Positions 12,869-24,340 of a stretch of 64,000 bases of DNA are shown here, one piece after another. Below the pieces are notes generated by a model. That model had not been told where the DNA came from, searched no databases, and saw nothing but the letters and a program-made list of their open reading frames with translations. Each line of letters opens with the position of its first letter. Within the stretch, counting starts at the first letter, position 1. The position numbers and the translations under genes were made by a program. The stretch is from Brachypodius melanocephalos. Lineage: Eukaryota; Chordata; Aves; Passeriformes; Pycnonotidae. The stretch is from positions 3,524,883 to 3,588,882 of the forward strand of contig VZSR01000055.1 in NCBI GenBank assembly GCA_013398615.1. Direction: 5' to 3'.

Positions 12869-15800
12869 CCAACAAACCCCCCCCTCAACAACAAAAAAAC
12901 CCCCAAACATAAAAAGGGACACCTGTGCAGGACCACAAAGACAAATATGGCCAGGAGTGCACGTTTCCTATGGGAGATTATAAACAGGCCTTGATGCGAT
13001 GCAAAGACATCTTTCTATTCATTATTTCAGGGATTTTTGTGACTGGCAGTTTCCTGTTCCTGCTATGGTCTTAAAATCTTCAGTGCAACAAGGGTTGTGG
13101 AAACCTATAAAGGATTTGTTAGGAGAAAGTTAAAATACACCCTCTTTGAATGCTCAATTTTGAGACTACTGAATCTGTAATGTCCAATTTTTCCCTCCCC
13201 AGCGATGTCTTTATGATCTGCTCTGGATTTTGTTATTGTTAATACACTCAAGAGACCACTGCTTATGTCACACCTTAGGGAGGAGGAACAGAGCTTCTTT
13301 TCTTTTAGGCTACTCTCTCTGGCATCATTAACAACCCTGTTAATTGCAGGTGAATTTCCCCAATTACATTGCAGCATATGTAGAAAAATTTTGTGACTTT
13401 ATCACTGCATGCATTCTCAAAATGCTCTTTTTAATTATAAAACATCTTCAGTATTTTTTTTCATGGCTGTACAGAATACAACTTACCAGGTTATGCCTTT
13501 TATAAATATAAAAATATTGTGAAGCCACATTTTAAGGTCTGTGACAAGTATCTTCCTTTATTGTCCTCCCTTCTTTACCTCTGACATACACCTCTTCTGT
13601 ATGTTTCAAATGCTCACCTGAGGAAAAACTTAATTTAATTAACTGAAATTCATTTAAGCATTTAGAACAAATCAAAAATCCAATTCATGCTTAAACAGGC
13701 AACTGTTTTTTTGCTAAAAGACAACTGGAAATTAGTGTGCAATGTTCTCATAATCATATAATGTAGGGTTTGTGGAAGTATTTCTTATCTCTAAACAATT
13801 GCCACCTTTCAATCTAGAAACAGTTACTTGTTAACACTGGAAGATGTTTAACAGGTTCCATTGGCATAAAAACATTATGGAAATACAAATTATCTTCAAT
13901 GTTTTCACATAAATATACATGCTTAGATATGCAATTAGACACTCTTTCTTGACACTCTCCCTCTTTGCACATTCACATCCTCCATTTGGTTTTGTCAAAT
14001 TACTCTGCTTGTAGCAATCACAGATTTACTTAAAAATCCTTAAAATTAATTACTCACAGATTAAAACCAAATAATCCCATTCTTCAAATAAAGCCTTCCT
14101 GTCATCTAAGGGTATAAAGATTAGTTACAGGTGTTCTACATGAGTGCTACAAACTGGTATCTACGTTTTTATAGGTAAAGGGAAGAGAAAAGTAATGATG
14201 CAAAGTAAATTTACAATCTGAGTCAATGGCAGTAGCAAAAATAACATTAAGTAGTTTTAGACCTGTATGGATACACTGACAATACTACTGAGGTCAAGGG
14301 AGAGACTCTGCTCTTTCAACAAGACCCACAGCAGCTGCTTGGCCCATCACCAGAAATGTGGCATCTCTTTCATTTAAACTGGAGAATTTCTATGCAAAAT
14401 TAAGTCTAGCAGCTGCAGGAATAAGAAGCAAATAGTAATGGGGAATTTTTATGGCTTTTTAATGTAGGATATTAACAGCTAGAGGAAGAAAATAATTCCG
14501 AATCACCATTACAGATATCAGGTTCTTTGATTAAAGCCTACCATCCCCTAAACAACACAGAATTTCTTTCTGGTACTAACTGCAAACCTGGCCACAATCA
14601 GCCAGAATACTCCAGCTCTACAACCAGCACAACTAATGAAACTCAAATTTTCAAAACATGACTTTTGTACCTTTAATATACATGAACTGGGGTTTGTTTC
14701 CTCTCCCCAGCTCACAGTTGTCATGAACATTTATAGGAGCTTGGTAGCTTTGAGGTCAGACTTCCCATTTCAAATCTGAATCTGACAAAGTGAAAACAAC
14801 TCAGACAAAGGCAATACCCAGAAATGTTAGCAATAAGCTTTGTTTCCACAGAAAACCAGGCTGTGAAAAACATTGATCACTACACCCAGAATGAATCAGT
14901 CTTACAGCCTAATCTTCTTACACACCAAATCAACTTAGAAACTCTGAGGAAGCCTCTAGGCACAGAAATTCTTAAGCCAAAAAGCCCTGGGACAAACTGC
15001 AAGAGGCTTGCATGAGAAACTCATGGGCTGAGCTCTCCAGCAGAAAAATTACAATTATCATGGAGAGCAGCATGGACTGCTCCACCCAAGAAGGGAAATT
15101 GGCAGGGAGGGCAGTGGCCTCAACCCCAAAATCAGCAGACCCACAGTACCTGGAGAAGAACAGAGGGTGGGTGATAGCAACCAGGGTCAACTACACTCGA
15201 GCCAGGCTTGAGGCCAAGACAGGAGGACTGAGCAAGCAACAAGAGCCTGAGCTCTAACACAGCTCTCATGGAAAAAGGGGAAGCTTCTGGCTTTTCCCAG
15301 CTCTACCTCATCACCCAAACCCTTGCACATCATCAGGGCAGCCCAAACCGCTGGAGAGCAGCCTGGGGCCACTTGAAGAACCCAAGATCAATTAGCTGTT
15401 GGAAATTACAAATCAGTCAAGTGGTTTAATTCAGCTCACAATAAGCCTAAGCAAAAGCATGGTCACGCTAAAGAACCCCCTCTCTCTGGATTTGACAGAA
15501 ATAAACACTGTTGAGTCTGGAGGTGGCTGCTTCTGCCAATGTTCCAGGCACTCTGTACCTGTCTCCATTTCCTTTACTAGAGTTACTTAATTTAAAAACC
15601 TTTAAATCATTTTCATGGATATTACTTCTGAGCTCTCCATAGCACAAAATGATTACAAAACACAAAAAAAATGAATGCTCCTTTTTTTTTTTTTTCAGCC
15701 AGCAGGCTGCTGTGTTTATGGAGGGAAGCATTCATAATGTAGAGCACTGCAGAAAGAGAATTTGTTCATATTATGCCCCCGTCGTTTGCTTTTCCAGCAT

Positions 15801-16259
15801 CTTTGAGTTATGATGAATTCAATAACCACTTTTAAGTATTAAACATTTAACACTCCAGCCGAATGTAAGTCTGTGGCACCCTCTTGTGTTCAACAACAAT
15901 ATATCAGTTTATTGGATTTTATCTCGATTCAATGTTTTTGCCCAGGGAAAACCTTCTGAAAACAAATTAATTCATTAAGTTACAATTAACCTTTTTTTGT
16001 GTTATTCTGAAACTCTGATTGAACTACCTCTATTTTCTTGTGAAGATCACAGGCAGAATATTAAACAGCTATGAAATTAATTCCAGAGAGAACTGAATAA
16101 AATATTAAATGAATACCTGACATATTTAAGATCTATTGTGTAATGGTGTTGCATGTTGCAACTCATGTTGTTACTGGGCACAAGTCCTACATTTAAAACA
16201 CAGGAAAGAAATTGAAAATCAAAAAGTAGAAGCACAAACATGTCAATAAGCAAGATCAA

Positions 16260-16300
16260 TAGGAGGAAGAACATGTGTAGGAAGTAGGAGGAAGAACATG
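16260..16300. repeat. 16-bp direct repeat pair
   Basis: TAGGAGGAAGAACATG occurs at 16260-16275 and again at 16285-16300, separated by 9 bp. This looks like local slippage duplication. Confidence 0.9.
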
Positions 16301-17078
16301 ACAGGTTGTGATTACCCTTATTATTAGATTCCCAGCTAACAAACATCCTGTGGTTTAGTGAGGTGCCTGCAGTTATCCTGTGTCAGATTCCCGTGGTGGG
16401 GAAGCTGACTTCAGTGCTGTTGAGAATATGCTCAGGTACTTCAAGCATGCCCTGGTAGAGGATACACACAGAAATCAAAACACTGATTCATTGCTTACAG
16501 CTGTATCAACTGATTACACTCAGCCTCTTCTGTTCTAAGCCACACTATTACTCCTGAATAGCAGGAAAGAAGGAAACATGCTCACAAATGAATTCCTGAA
16601 TGAACTAACCCGAGGAAGGATGAGCACAGGGAAAAGAGGCAAGGAAAAATAGGACCAGCTGATGACTTTCTTGGGTTGGTGATATAAACATTTACACACC
16701 TATTACTAAGGGAGAAGATTGACAACCTGAACTGCTTTATATTCCACTACTACATATAAAACACACCAAGAAGTATTCAGTGAGATGTACAGATACAACT
16801 CCAGAGGTCTGTACATGTAGCTTAACTAGTCTGCTCTTCACCATTTTCACAAAGAAATATCTGGTTGGAGTCCTCCTAGAGTTCCAAGGTGAAGAGATTT
16901 GGATGATCTACAATTGTTGCAGTAGTATTACAAAACTGTTTTAAAATATTACTGTTACCCTTCCTCTTCCAAAGAGAAAATACGTGGGAATTGATAGTAA
17001 AAAGAGAATAAAACCAGAAACAAAGCCAGCTCTATTCCACACCAAACCCTCAAGTGACAGCAATACTTTTGAAGGCAG

Positions 17079-17310
17079 TGTAGTGGTTTTGGCTGGGATG
17101 GAGATTTAGGTTTTGTTGGGTTTTTTGTCCTTAGCTTGCTTGGGGCTACATGTTGAATTTGTGCTTAAAACAGCCTTGATAACACACCAATGTTTTATTG
17201 TTTATGCAAAGTCAAGATCTTTCCTGCTTCTCACCCTGTGCTACAAGCAAGGCACATCTGGAGATGCAGAAGCAGCTGGTGGAAGAAGGAAGCTGGCAAT
17301 GTGTGGGATG
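17079..17310 (+). mobile_element. Degenerate avian LTR-like fragment
   Basis: The opening TGTAGTGGTTTTGGCTGGGA, followed about 100 bp later by a GATAACACACCAATGTTTTA segment and by GTCAAGATCTTTCCTGCTTC, resembles from memory a common bird retroviral LTR. The match is diverged and the 3' part is not recognisable, so this is an old solo or truncated LTR. The ORF of about 100 codons crossing it is not supported as a gene. Subfamily not assigned. Confidence 0.5.
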
Positions 17311-17577
17311 ATGGCATTTGTCTTTCTAGTTTTCCATTTTACAGCATTAGATGCAGGAAAGCATGTGAAGTACAAAGACACGGGTTTAATCCAAGGAGGG
17401 GAAGGCAGGTGTAAGTAGGGACATTTCCCAATTAATTCTAGCAAGAACGAAAGACATCAGAACAACAGTAAAACAAGAACTCTGAAAAGAGAGTGCTTGT
17501 ATGAAAGACAGCAAGGGGGAGAGAATGATTCTTGGACATGTAATAAATAATGCTTGACACCACTTGTCAAAAAATAT

Positions 17578-17583
17578 TTTAAT
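17578..17583 (-). terminator. CREG1: Candidate distal poly(A) signal of CREG1 (ATTAAA)
   Basis: ATTAAA on the minus strand, followed downstream by a GTGGTGTC-containing stretch that could serve as the downstream element. Confidence 0.4.
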
Positions 17584-18980
17584 TTTAACAAAAGCCCAGC
17601 ATCATCAGTCTCACACATCAGAAGTTACAGGGTTACATGTAATGCTTTCAGGTGTCCTCACAGAAAGGATTGAGTCCATGACAGATTCATTTGAGTGTTC
17701 ACAACTGTCATACCTTATATAAAAATATCTTTAAGTTTTACATTAAATATCAGTATTACCTCTTCAACATAAATTGTTTCTATATTTTAAGGTTTTTTGA
17801 TCCTAAATTACTTTTAAAGTAGAACAGTACCAAGTACCTTCCTTCCCCTTATTAAAAAAGAACTCTTAATAAGTTACATAAAAAATACTTTCACAAATCA
17901 TCCCACAATTTGAGAAAAGGAGTGATGTAACAACAACTTTAAGATATAGGGATTTTACATGACAAATCCCACTGCTCTATATATCAGCCTCCTCTAAGGA
18001 GTCTAAATTCTTTACTCTAGGTCAACTAGGTAATATTTGCTCACTGTAAAATCAACTTACTTGTTCATAAACACTTTTTAGTGTTTGTGAACTTAGCACA
18101 CAGCAGATTGGAGAGGATGTTAAAAAGGTGGTTTTTGTTGTTGGGTGCAACTTACTTTAAGACAGAATTAATTAAGCACACCTTTCATTAATTTTCATTC
18201 TCTACAAATCATGAATCATTTATATCATACTGTATTGTTTCTTTTTCACTTCTGGGTTACTAATCCAAAATTGCTGTGTAAGGCTTCCAGACCACAAAAT
18301 CTGCTCAGTTCTGCTGTTGAGGATAATAAAAGCTGATAAACTGCCATTTGATCAGACTGACAAAGCTGGATATTTCAGAATCTCAATCAGAAAACATTTA
18401 TCCTTCACAACATTCTCACTGTGTTTACAAGACATTACTCTTCTTGAGTCAGATATTTTAGGTACTACTGATCTGTTTCTATTACAGAGTCAGAGTAGAG
18501 CTGGCATGAACACAACTGTATTCTACAGCACATTCAATAAAACAGAAAAATGGCTCAAACAAGTGAGTTGATCAGTGTGCAAAGAAAATTCTTAACAGGA
18601 TTTGGGAACTTGGCACATCATTTGCCACCATAATACAGACAATGCTTTCCATTCCATCAGCTGAGCCATCCTGTAGAACTGCACCATAAAATTCTAAACT
18701 ACACTGGTATTAAAAATAAAATAAAATTGGGAAGTGCTCAGAAATATTATTTAACTAAGGCACTGAAAGCTTTAGAACTGGACTAATCCTTTAGATTCAA
18801 GTAAACACAACATTTCGGAATGCACACTGTCAGACACCTTTCCAAATTCACATCCAGTGAATAAAATTTAGTTATTGCTTATGCACAAAGGTTTTTCAGT
18901 GTGGCATGATTCAAGTTAGTGAAAAGTTAAATCTGCTTCATAAGGGTAATACATGCTCATTAACAATGCAAGGTGTTTGA

Positions 18981-18986
18981 TTTATT
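18981..18986 (-). terminator. CREG1: Candidate proximal poly(A) signal of CREG1 (AATAAA)
   Basis: Canonical AATAAA on the minus strand, 103 nt into exon 4. It would give a very short 3'UTR isoform. Confidence 0.4.
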
Positions 18987-19088
18987 GTATTATTATTTCA
19001 GCTCTACACTACATAGAAAAAATAAATCTTTCATGAAACAGCCAAAGTCTTTCATTTCCATTCCAGCATCACCAAGGATCTTCTTCCA

Positions 19089-22000
19089 CCTACAAGGAGT
19101 AAGAATAAGAGTGAAATGAATGCATAATTCATGTTGACTGTGCAAAAATATATTTGAAAGTTTTCAAGACTTGGTTTTATGTAGGCAATAGAATACAATT
19201 TCTCTATACTTCAATATCATAAGGACAGAATCAACAGCAATTTTCTTTTGGAAGTATCGGCAATATTGCTGCAATCTCATTAATACAGCTTCAGAAATAC
19301 TGAAGAGACTCACTACTATTAATTATTAGACCAAAACATCATCTATCTTGCAATTAATTCAAACAGAAGACAGTGACTGTGCCAATTCTACAGAAGACAC
19401 TCCTCCCTGTTAACAATAAGAAGTTTTCTAGGTGTGAAATATAATGAGAGTTATAATGAAAAACTTCAGTACTTACTAAGGCTTGACACTGTAGTACTCT
19501 TCTGGTGTTACAATTTTCAATCCACCAAAGTAGTCCAGGACCCAAATATTGGTGATGTTGAATTTGGCAAAGAACCAATTATGATCCTTAGGCCAACTTT
19601 CCATTTCAGGGTGGCGACTGAATAATGCTTTTTTTGCCAAGTCTGCTTCTGAATCATTCACCTATACAAAACCCAGGAAAATACCACAGTAAGATAGTCA
19701 TGTAAAGATGAGTTTTAGCTAAAAAACCACTGCTGACTGCAGTGTGCTTTTTTTTAGTTCAGCCATGTCTTGTCCCAAGGGGCTCATTACTGTGGCTGAG
19801 TCTGCTCATCTTCACTGTGGTGTGCACTGTGTGAGACAGACAACACTTCCAAAGTAATCGATTTTAACATTAAATCAGAAGGCTGCTTTTAAAGTTAGCA
19901 TGAACAAGAAAGTACTCCATCAACATAAGAATAAATCTTTAAACAAATCACAAAAATAGAGAAGTGTGGATTCTAGGTGAATTATTATTATGTGATGTCT
20001 TATGTGTAATTTTACCTCCTCTGCACTTGCTCACTCAAACTGACAGAAACAGATCCAACTGTGCTCAGACATTTGCAAACATACACACACACAAATAGGA
20101 TGGTATAATAGAATCTACAGAGAAGGGAAGCTGACAAGTGTGACAGCACTTAATGTGTGCAATGTGCACACATTTAAAGGGTTAAATCATCAATTTAGAG
20201 CTCTGGGTAAGGTACAAGAACCACCATCCACATAAAATCAACTCCATTATTAATGAGACACTCAGGAAAGCAACCACACGATTGCTGAGTGCAATGTACA
20301 AATATCAGAGCTGTGAAAACACCAAATAAGAATTGAGACTATCAAGTAAGAGAGAGAAGTAATGACTAGTTCTCATCCTGAATCATTATCCACAAAAATG
20401 GGATTAGGTTCTTCAATGAATAACACATGCAGTTCTCAGTTCCTCCTATGAGACACCAAAGCAGTGGTGCACAAAAGAACACTGCCCTGGCAGGAAGGCC
20501 ACCAGATCAATCACATAATGCACGCTTTTTGTCTATAGTACCTGCAACTTTGTAGCTCAGGTTAGTATTTACTTCAACAGAGTTTCAGAAGCAGGCACAT
20601 CATACTGCTTGAACCAAAGAATTTAACTGAGCAAGTGAGATGTGAATGAAGTATGAAGGTTTTTCCAAAATAATGGCCTCAGACTTCTTAGTTTCAGAAC
20701 ACATTAAGAGGAATGAGGGAGGCCTCCTGCCTTATTGTCCCCTCAAACTCCATGCTAAAGATACGCCAACAAAAATCAAACTATAACTTCATTTTTCTCC
20801 CACAAATGATGAGCTGGCCTTTGGGTACCACAGCACAGAATATGTCAGCCTATGGTTTTGCACAGAATTGCTCACCTTTCTCCACTCCCTTCACTGAACA
20901 AAACTCTATTTGATGCACACAACCTTGGCCAGTGTCAGCTTTCAGTGCTTACCTTTACAATGCTCCCAGCGAAGATTATGTGGGCACAGAGGGGGTTCTG
21001 GGGATCATATTTGTGCTTCCTGCAGTAAGGAGTCTGTGCCAAAGACACAGTCAAGGAGGCATTTGAATTGACCTGAAATGCAAGAAGTAAGGTAAGAGGG
21101 TTATGCTTACTTTTCTTATGTGAAAAAAATGTCATACCCACCACATTTTCAGCTCTTGGTACTTTATTCAACTCAGTAATACTGGCAAAAAGAACAGAGC
21201 TGTCATCACCTTTTCTTAACTACATCTGAAAGGCTCCTTGGGCAAGCTCTGAATCTGAAATAAAGCCCAGTTCAGAGGTGTGCTGAGGCTTGTTAATATA
21301 AAATGCAAACACCACAGAACAGCACTCCTTAAAACTCGGAATTCAGCCTACCTATTTCACATGCAAATGATGATATATTGCAATTTATGGACACGAAGGA
21401 CAGCACAGAGGACAAGGACATACAGTGAACTTCATTAGGTTAATTCTGCTGGAAGGGCAAAGTGTTACTGAGAAGGCAACCAACTGAGCTTCACAACTGT
21501 TGGTAAAATTACTTAGAACAAAAAGATCTCTTCAAAACAGCCTCCTGGCTCCTCCAAACAGCTCTTTTGACATTTAAAGTGAATTTTAGAATTTAGGTTT
21601 TTAAAAAATTCTGAGTATTTAATTGAAACACCCAACATGAAGAATTAAAGAACCCATATCTGATTGTTCTTCTAAATACTAATTTGGTGACCATGGCTTG
21701 AAGAGCATTGGTGCCAAACAGGACTGCAGAACGCCATGTACTAAAGGTCATTTTCCCCCAGTAAGGGAAGTTCCCCTGTTTTGAGAAGTTACATTAGAAG
21801 AGCTCACGTCCAAGAGAAACCCTCCAAAGTCACTTGAACACTACAGAGAGCACCGGTGACCTCATGAAACAGAAACAACCACTTGAGAGATAGGAAGCGG
21901 CTTAACTCTCAAAAAGCTGACTCATGATTATTCAGCACCTTCTCCCTTGCCCGTGACTATCACACGTCAAGAGTTTCTGCCTTGAAGCAGCAAAATAAGG

Positions 22001-23378
22001 ACCTGTTGAGAAGCTTTCTGAAGGAAATTTTCATTACCAGTTTATACCCTGGGTTTTATGTTATTCTGAAAACAAACAGCTGTATCTGGGATGGAAAGAA
22101 AGGTATCAGGCAAAATAAGTTTGACTCTCTACAGTACTTAGACACATAATTAAACTATTTTAAGATAACAAACTAAAACCTGACAGGGAATAAACAAAAA
22201 ATGATAAAACAGTCTGAAAATTACCATTGTTTTGTGTTTACCAATATTGTAACAGTTACTGAAACAAACAAACCAATCTAATAAAGGAGGCATACAACTG
22301 CTATTTCCTTAAGTTTTTAGCGAACTCTTGGCCACCAAAGATCTGGGACAAAGCCAGTTACACACTCAGAATCTCAGCAGGCCAACGCTGCCTTTCCATG
22401 TGTGCTTCCCTTTACAGTAAGCTCCAGAGACTTAATAACTATTCCTTCAGCAGGCTCTGCAACAATTCTCTTTGCTTAGGTCCCACACTGACAAGTTCCA
22501 GTCCTTCTGACTTCTTTTTGTGTGAAATTTTCTCTGTTCAGCTATTCCGTGGCGCCTCATTTCTTTGCTCAGTGCTTCTGGTAGCTGCAGACACTTCCTC
22601 TGTTTAGTGCTGCCCTTTCTTTCTCAAGGCCACAATCAGCAGGAACTTTTCAGGAGACCTCTGGACTGTCACCCCAGACAGCACTGCTCATGGGCTAACA
22701 ATTGTCCCCAGGGCTGACAACTGGGGCGACGTCCATGAAACAGCCATAAACTAAAACACAGACGAGGAAGAATTTTACGCTGAGGGTGGCAGGGCACTGG
22801 CACAGCTGCCCAGGGAGGTCGTGGAGTTTCCCCTCTCTGGAGAACCCTACCTGGACATGTTCCTGTGTCACCTGCCCCAGGTGACCCTGCCTGGCAAGGG
22901 GCTGGGCTGAACGATCCCCAGAGGTCCCTTCCAGCCCCAGCAATTCCGTGGCTCTGCGAACCAGCGCTGTCACACCCTACCTTGCAATCACCACTTGCTG
23001 TTGAGCGCAAGCCTGAGTAATCTGGGTACTTCTCTGAGTGTCCTTCGTGGGGTCACGTCACACCCGCGGTGCCAGCGCAGTGTCACCGCCCTCCCCGCTC
23101 ACCTCCAAGTCCTGCACGGAGATCTCCATGTCGGTCAGGTACAGGTACGGGACGCCGCTGCCGCCGCAGGGCCCGGGCGGGCCGTCGCTGAGGGAGAAGA
23201 TGTTGGCGAAGGGGCGGCCGCGCAGCCCCTCCTGAGCCGACAGCGTGGCCAGCGCGCCCCAGTCGCAGCTGTGCAGGACGTAGCGCGCCATGCGCGCCGC
23301 CTCCTCGGGCGGCGGGATGGCCGCGACGGCCGCCAGCAGCAACCCCGCTGAGGCGCACAGGAACAGCAGCCGCGCCAT
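19089..23378 (-). CDS. CREG1: CREG1, cellular repressor of E1A-stimulated genes 1 (complete, 4 exons)
   Basis: CREG1 is a small secreted and lysosomal glycoprotein with an FMN-binding-like split-barrel fold. It is linked to differentiation and growth restraint and binds the cation-independent mannose-6-phosphate receptor. Coding exons on the minus strand are 23378-23103 (92 codons), 21072-20953 (40 codons) and 19661-19477 (61 codons plus TA). The last G of the TAG stop comes from 19089. The product is 193 aa, shorter than the roughly 220 aa of mammals. Residues 1-20 are a signal peptide (MARLLFLCASAGLLLAAVAA). Family hallmarks are SCDWGALATLSAQEGLRGRPFA (about 37-58), the SLSDGPPG stretch (62-69), PLCAHI (about 120-125), SRHPEM with NWFFAKFNITNIWVLDYFGG (147-179), and VTPEEYY near the end. 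Sequons are N96, N134 and N167. The start was chosen for its signal peptide and good Kozak context; the frame stays open upstream. Confidence 0.95.
19477..19661 (-). CDS. CREG1: CREG1 coding exon 3
   Basis: Acceptor TATAG| at 19662 and donor TTA|GTAAGT at 19477. It is 185 nt and ends two bases into the stop codon. It encodes the conserved NWFFAKFNITNIWVLDYFGG block and the C-terminus EEYYSVKP. Confidence 0.95.
20953..21072 (-). CDS. CREG1: CREG1 coding exon 2
   Basis: Acceptor TTTCAG| at 21073 and donor AAG|GTAAGC at 20953. It has forty whole codons, VNSNASLTVSLAQTPYCRKH followed by KYDPQNPLCAHIIFAGSIVK, matching the family's middle segment. It contains an N-A-S sequon at residue 96 that the human protein, as I recall it, lacks. 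Confidence 0.95.
22764..22962 (+). mobile_element. CR1 LINE 3' fragment in CREG1 intron 1
   Basis: Diagnostic CR1 3'-end phrases in order: TGAGGGTGGCAGGGCACTGG, GCTGCCCAGGGAGGTCGTGG, and GAGGTCCCTTCCAGCCC near the end. It is about 200 bp, heavily 5'-truncated, and oriented antisense to CREG1. Its open frames are repeat-derived. Confidence 0.85.
23103..23378 (-). CDS. CREG1: CREG1 coding exon 1
   Basis: Start codon at 23378-23376 in context GCG-ATG-G. The exon ends GAG|GTGAGC, phase 0. Its base composition is very GC-rich, in keeping with the CpG island. It encodes the signal peptide and the first beta-barrel strands up to SVQDLE. Confidence 0.95.
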
Positions 23379-23762
23379 CGCTCCCCGGCCAGCTGAGTAC
23401 ACGGACATTGCTCCCCGCACAGCCCCGGACCGGGACATTTCAACGCGCACGGTGCCGGCCTCCGACTGCCGGGTCCGCCCGTACCGCCCACGCACCGCGC
23501 CGGGAGGGGTGGGCTCCGCCACGCCTCGCCAATGGGAGTAACGCTGCCCGCCCCCCCGAGCCAATGAGCGACAAAGACGGGAGGGACGAGCCACCACTCT
23601 GGCTGTCAGCCAATAGGCTTGCGAGGTCTGCGCTCCTCAGCCAATGAGAGCCGCTGGGGGCGGGACAATGCTCGCAGCCGTTGTAAACAACTCCGGGAGC
23701 GCGGCCCGGGAGGGGGCGGAGTCGCTGTCAGCCCGGCAGCCAATGGGAGCGCTGCCCTGCGT
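23379..23762 (-). promoter_or_regulatory. CREG1: CREG1 CpG-rich promoter with five CCAAT boxes
   Basis: GC-rich region immediately upstream of the CREG1 ATG. On the plus strand CCAAT occurs at 23529, 23561, 23610, 23641 and 23740, each followed by G or A-G as in NF-Y sites; on the gene strand these read ATTGG. GC boxes GGGGGCGGGA (about 23655) and GGGGGCGGAG (about 23712) are interspersed, as expected for Sp1-type factors. There is no TATA box, which fits a housekeeping CpG promoter. An antisense transcript from the same island is possible but not supported by any exon. Confidence 0.75.
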
Positions 23763-24340
23763 CACCGAATTGAGGGAAAAGACCCCAAAATCGCCGAGTC
23801 CAAGCTGTGACCCAACACCGCCGAGCGCCTCGGACCATGGCACCGAGTGATACAGCCTTGAAAACGTCCCGGGACTGTGACTCCAACGCCTGCGATGAGC
23901 AGCCCATTCCAATGTCTAATCACCCTTACTGTGAAGAAATTCTTCCTCATGTCCAACCTGAACTTCCCCTGGCACAGTCTGAGGTAATTTCCTCTCAACC
24001 TCTGGGATGCAGACGCCAAACCCCGCCTGGCTACATCCTCCTTTCAGGTGGTTGTAGGGAGCAGTAATGTGCCCCCTGGGCCTCCTTTTCTCCAGACTAA
24101 ACATCCCCAGCTCCCTCAGTGGCTTCTCAGAACACTTCAGACCCTTCCCTTGTCTGGACTCGCTCCAGCCCCTCAATGTCTTTCTTGAACTGAGGGGCCC
24201 AAAACCGGACACAGCACTCGAGGTGTGGCCTCAACACTCGCTGAGTACAGAGGGACAATCACTGTCCTGTTCCTGCTGGCCACAACATTGCTGATCCAGG
24301 CCAGGATGCCATCGTCGGCCTTGTCGGGCCTCGGCCCACA
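23763..24340 (-). mobile_element. CR1 LINE fragment upstream of CREG1
   Basis: Read on the plus strand this is the reverse complement of a CR1 3' region. Recognisable pieces are GACCATGGCACCGAGTGATA, GCAGCCCATTCCAATGTCTA, GTGAAGAAATTCTTCCTCAT, ACATCCTCCTTTCAGGTGGT, TGTCTTTCTTGAACTGAGGG and CAGGCCAGGATGCCATCGTC. The element's 3' end is at the low-coordinate side, next to the CREG1 promoter. It is about 580 bp and 5'-truncated. Confidence 0.92.

Larger units (their letters stand above)
9331..17559. other. Intergenic DNA between CD247 and CREG1
   Basis: No coding exon could be supported. Open frames here are short and lack splice or family support. The stretch holds A-rich homopolymers (for example 9646-9664 and 12848-12868), two stem-loops, short duplications and an LTR-like fragment, listed separately. 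The neighbourhood 12400-12640 is compositionally distinct and may be conserved non-coding DNA. Confidence 0.6.
17560..19088 (-). other. CREG1: CREG1 3'UTR (exon 4), distal end inferred
   Basis: Exon 4 begins at 19089 with the G that completes the stop codon; everything 3' of it is untranslated. The stretch is AT-rich. Two poly(A) signals are visible on the minus strand: canonical AATAAA at 18986-18981, and the variant ATTAAA at 17583-17578. Use of the distal site gives a 3'UTR of about 1.5 kb, similar to the length I recall for mammalian CREG1. The distal boundary is inference. Confidence 0.5.

Noticed and set aside
17113..17418. 101-codon plus-strand ORF
   Set aside because: Lies within the degenerate LTR-like fragment; not retroviral coding sequence and no other family.
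23135..23491. 118-codon Arg/Ala/Pro-rich minus-strand ORF and its plus-strand counterpart over CREG1 exon 1
   Set aside because: Shadows of the GC-rich CREG1 exon; the real frame has the signal peptide and family motifs.
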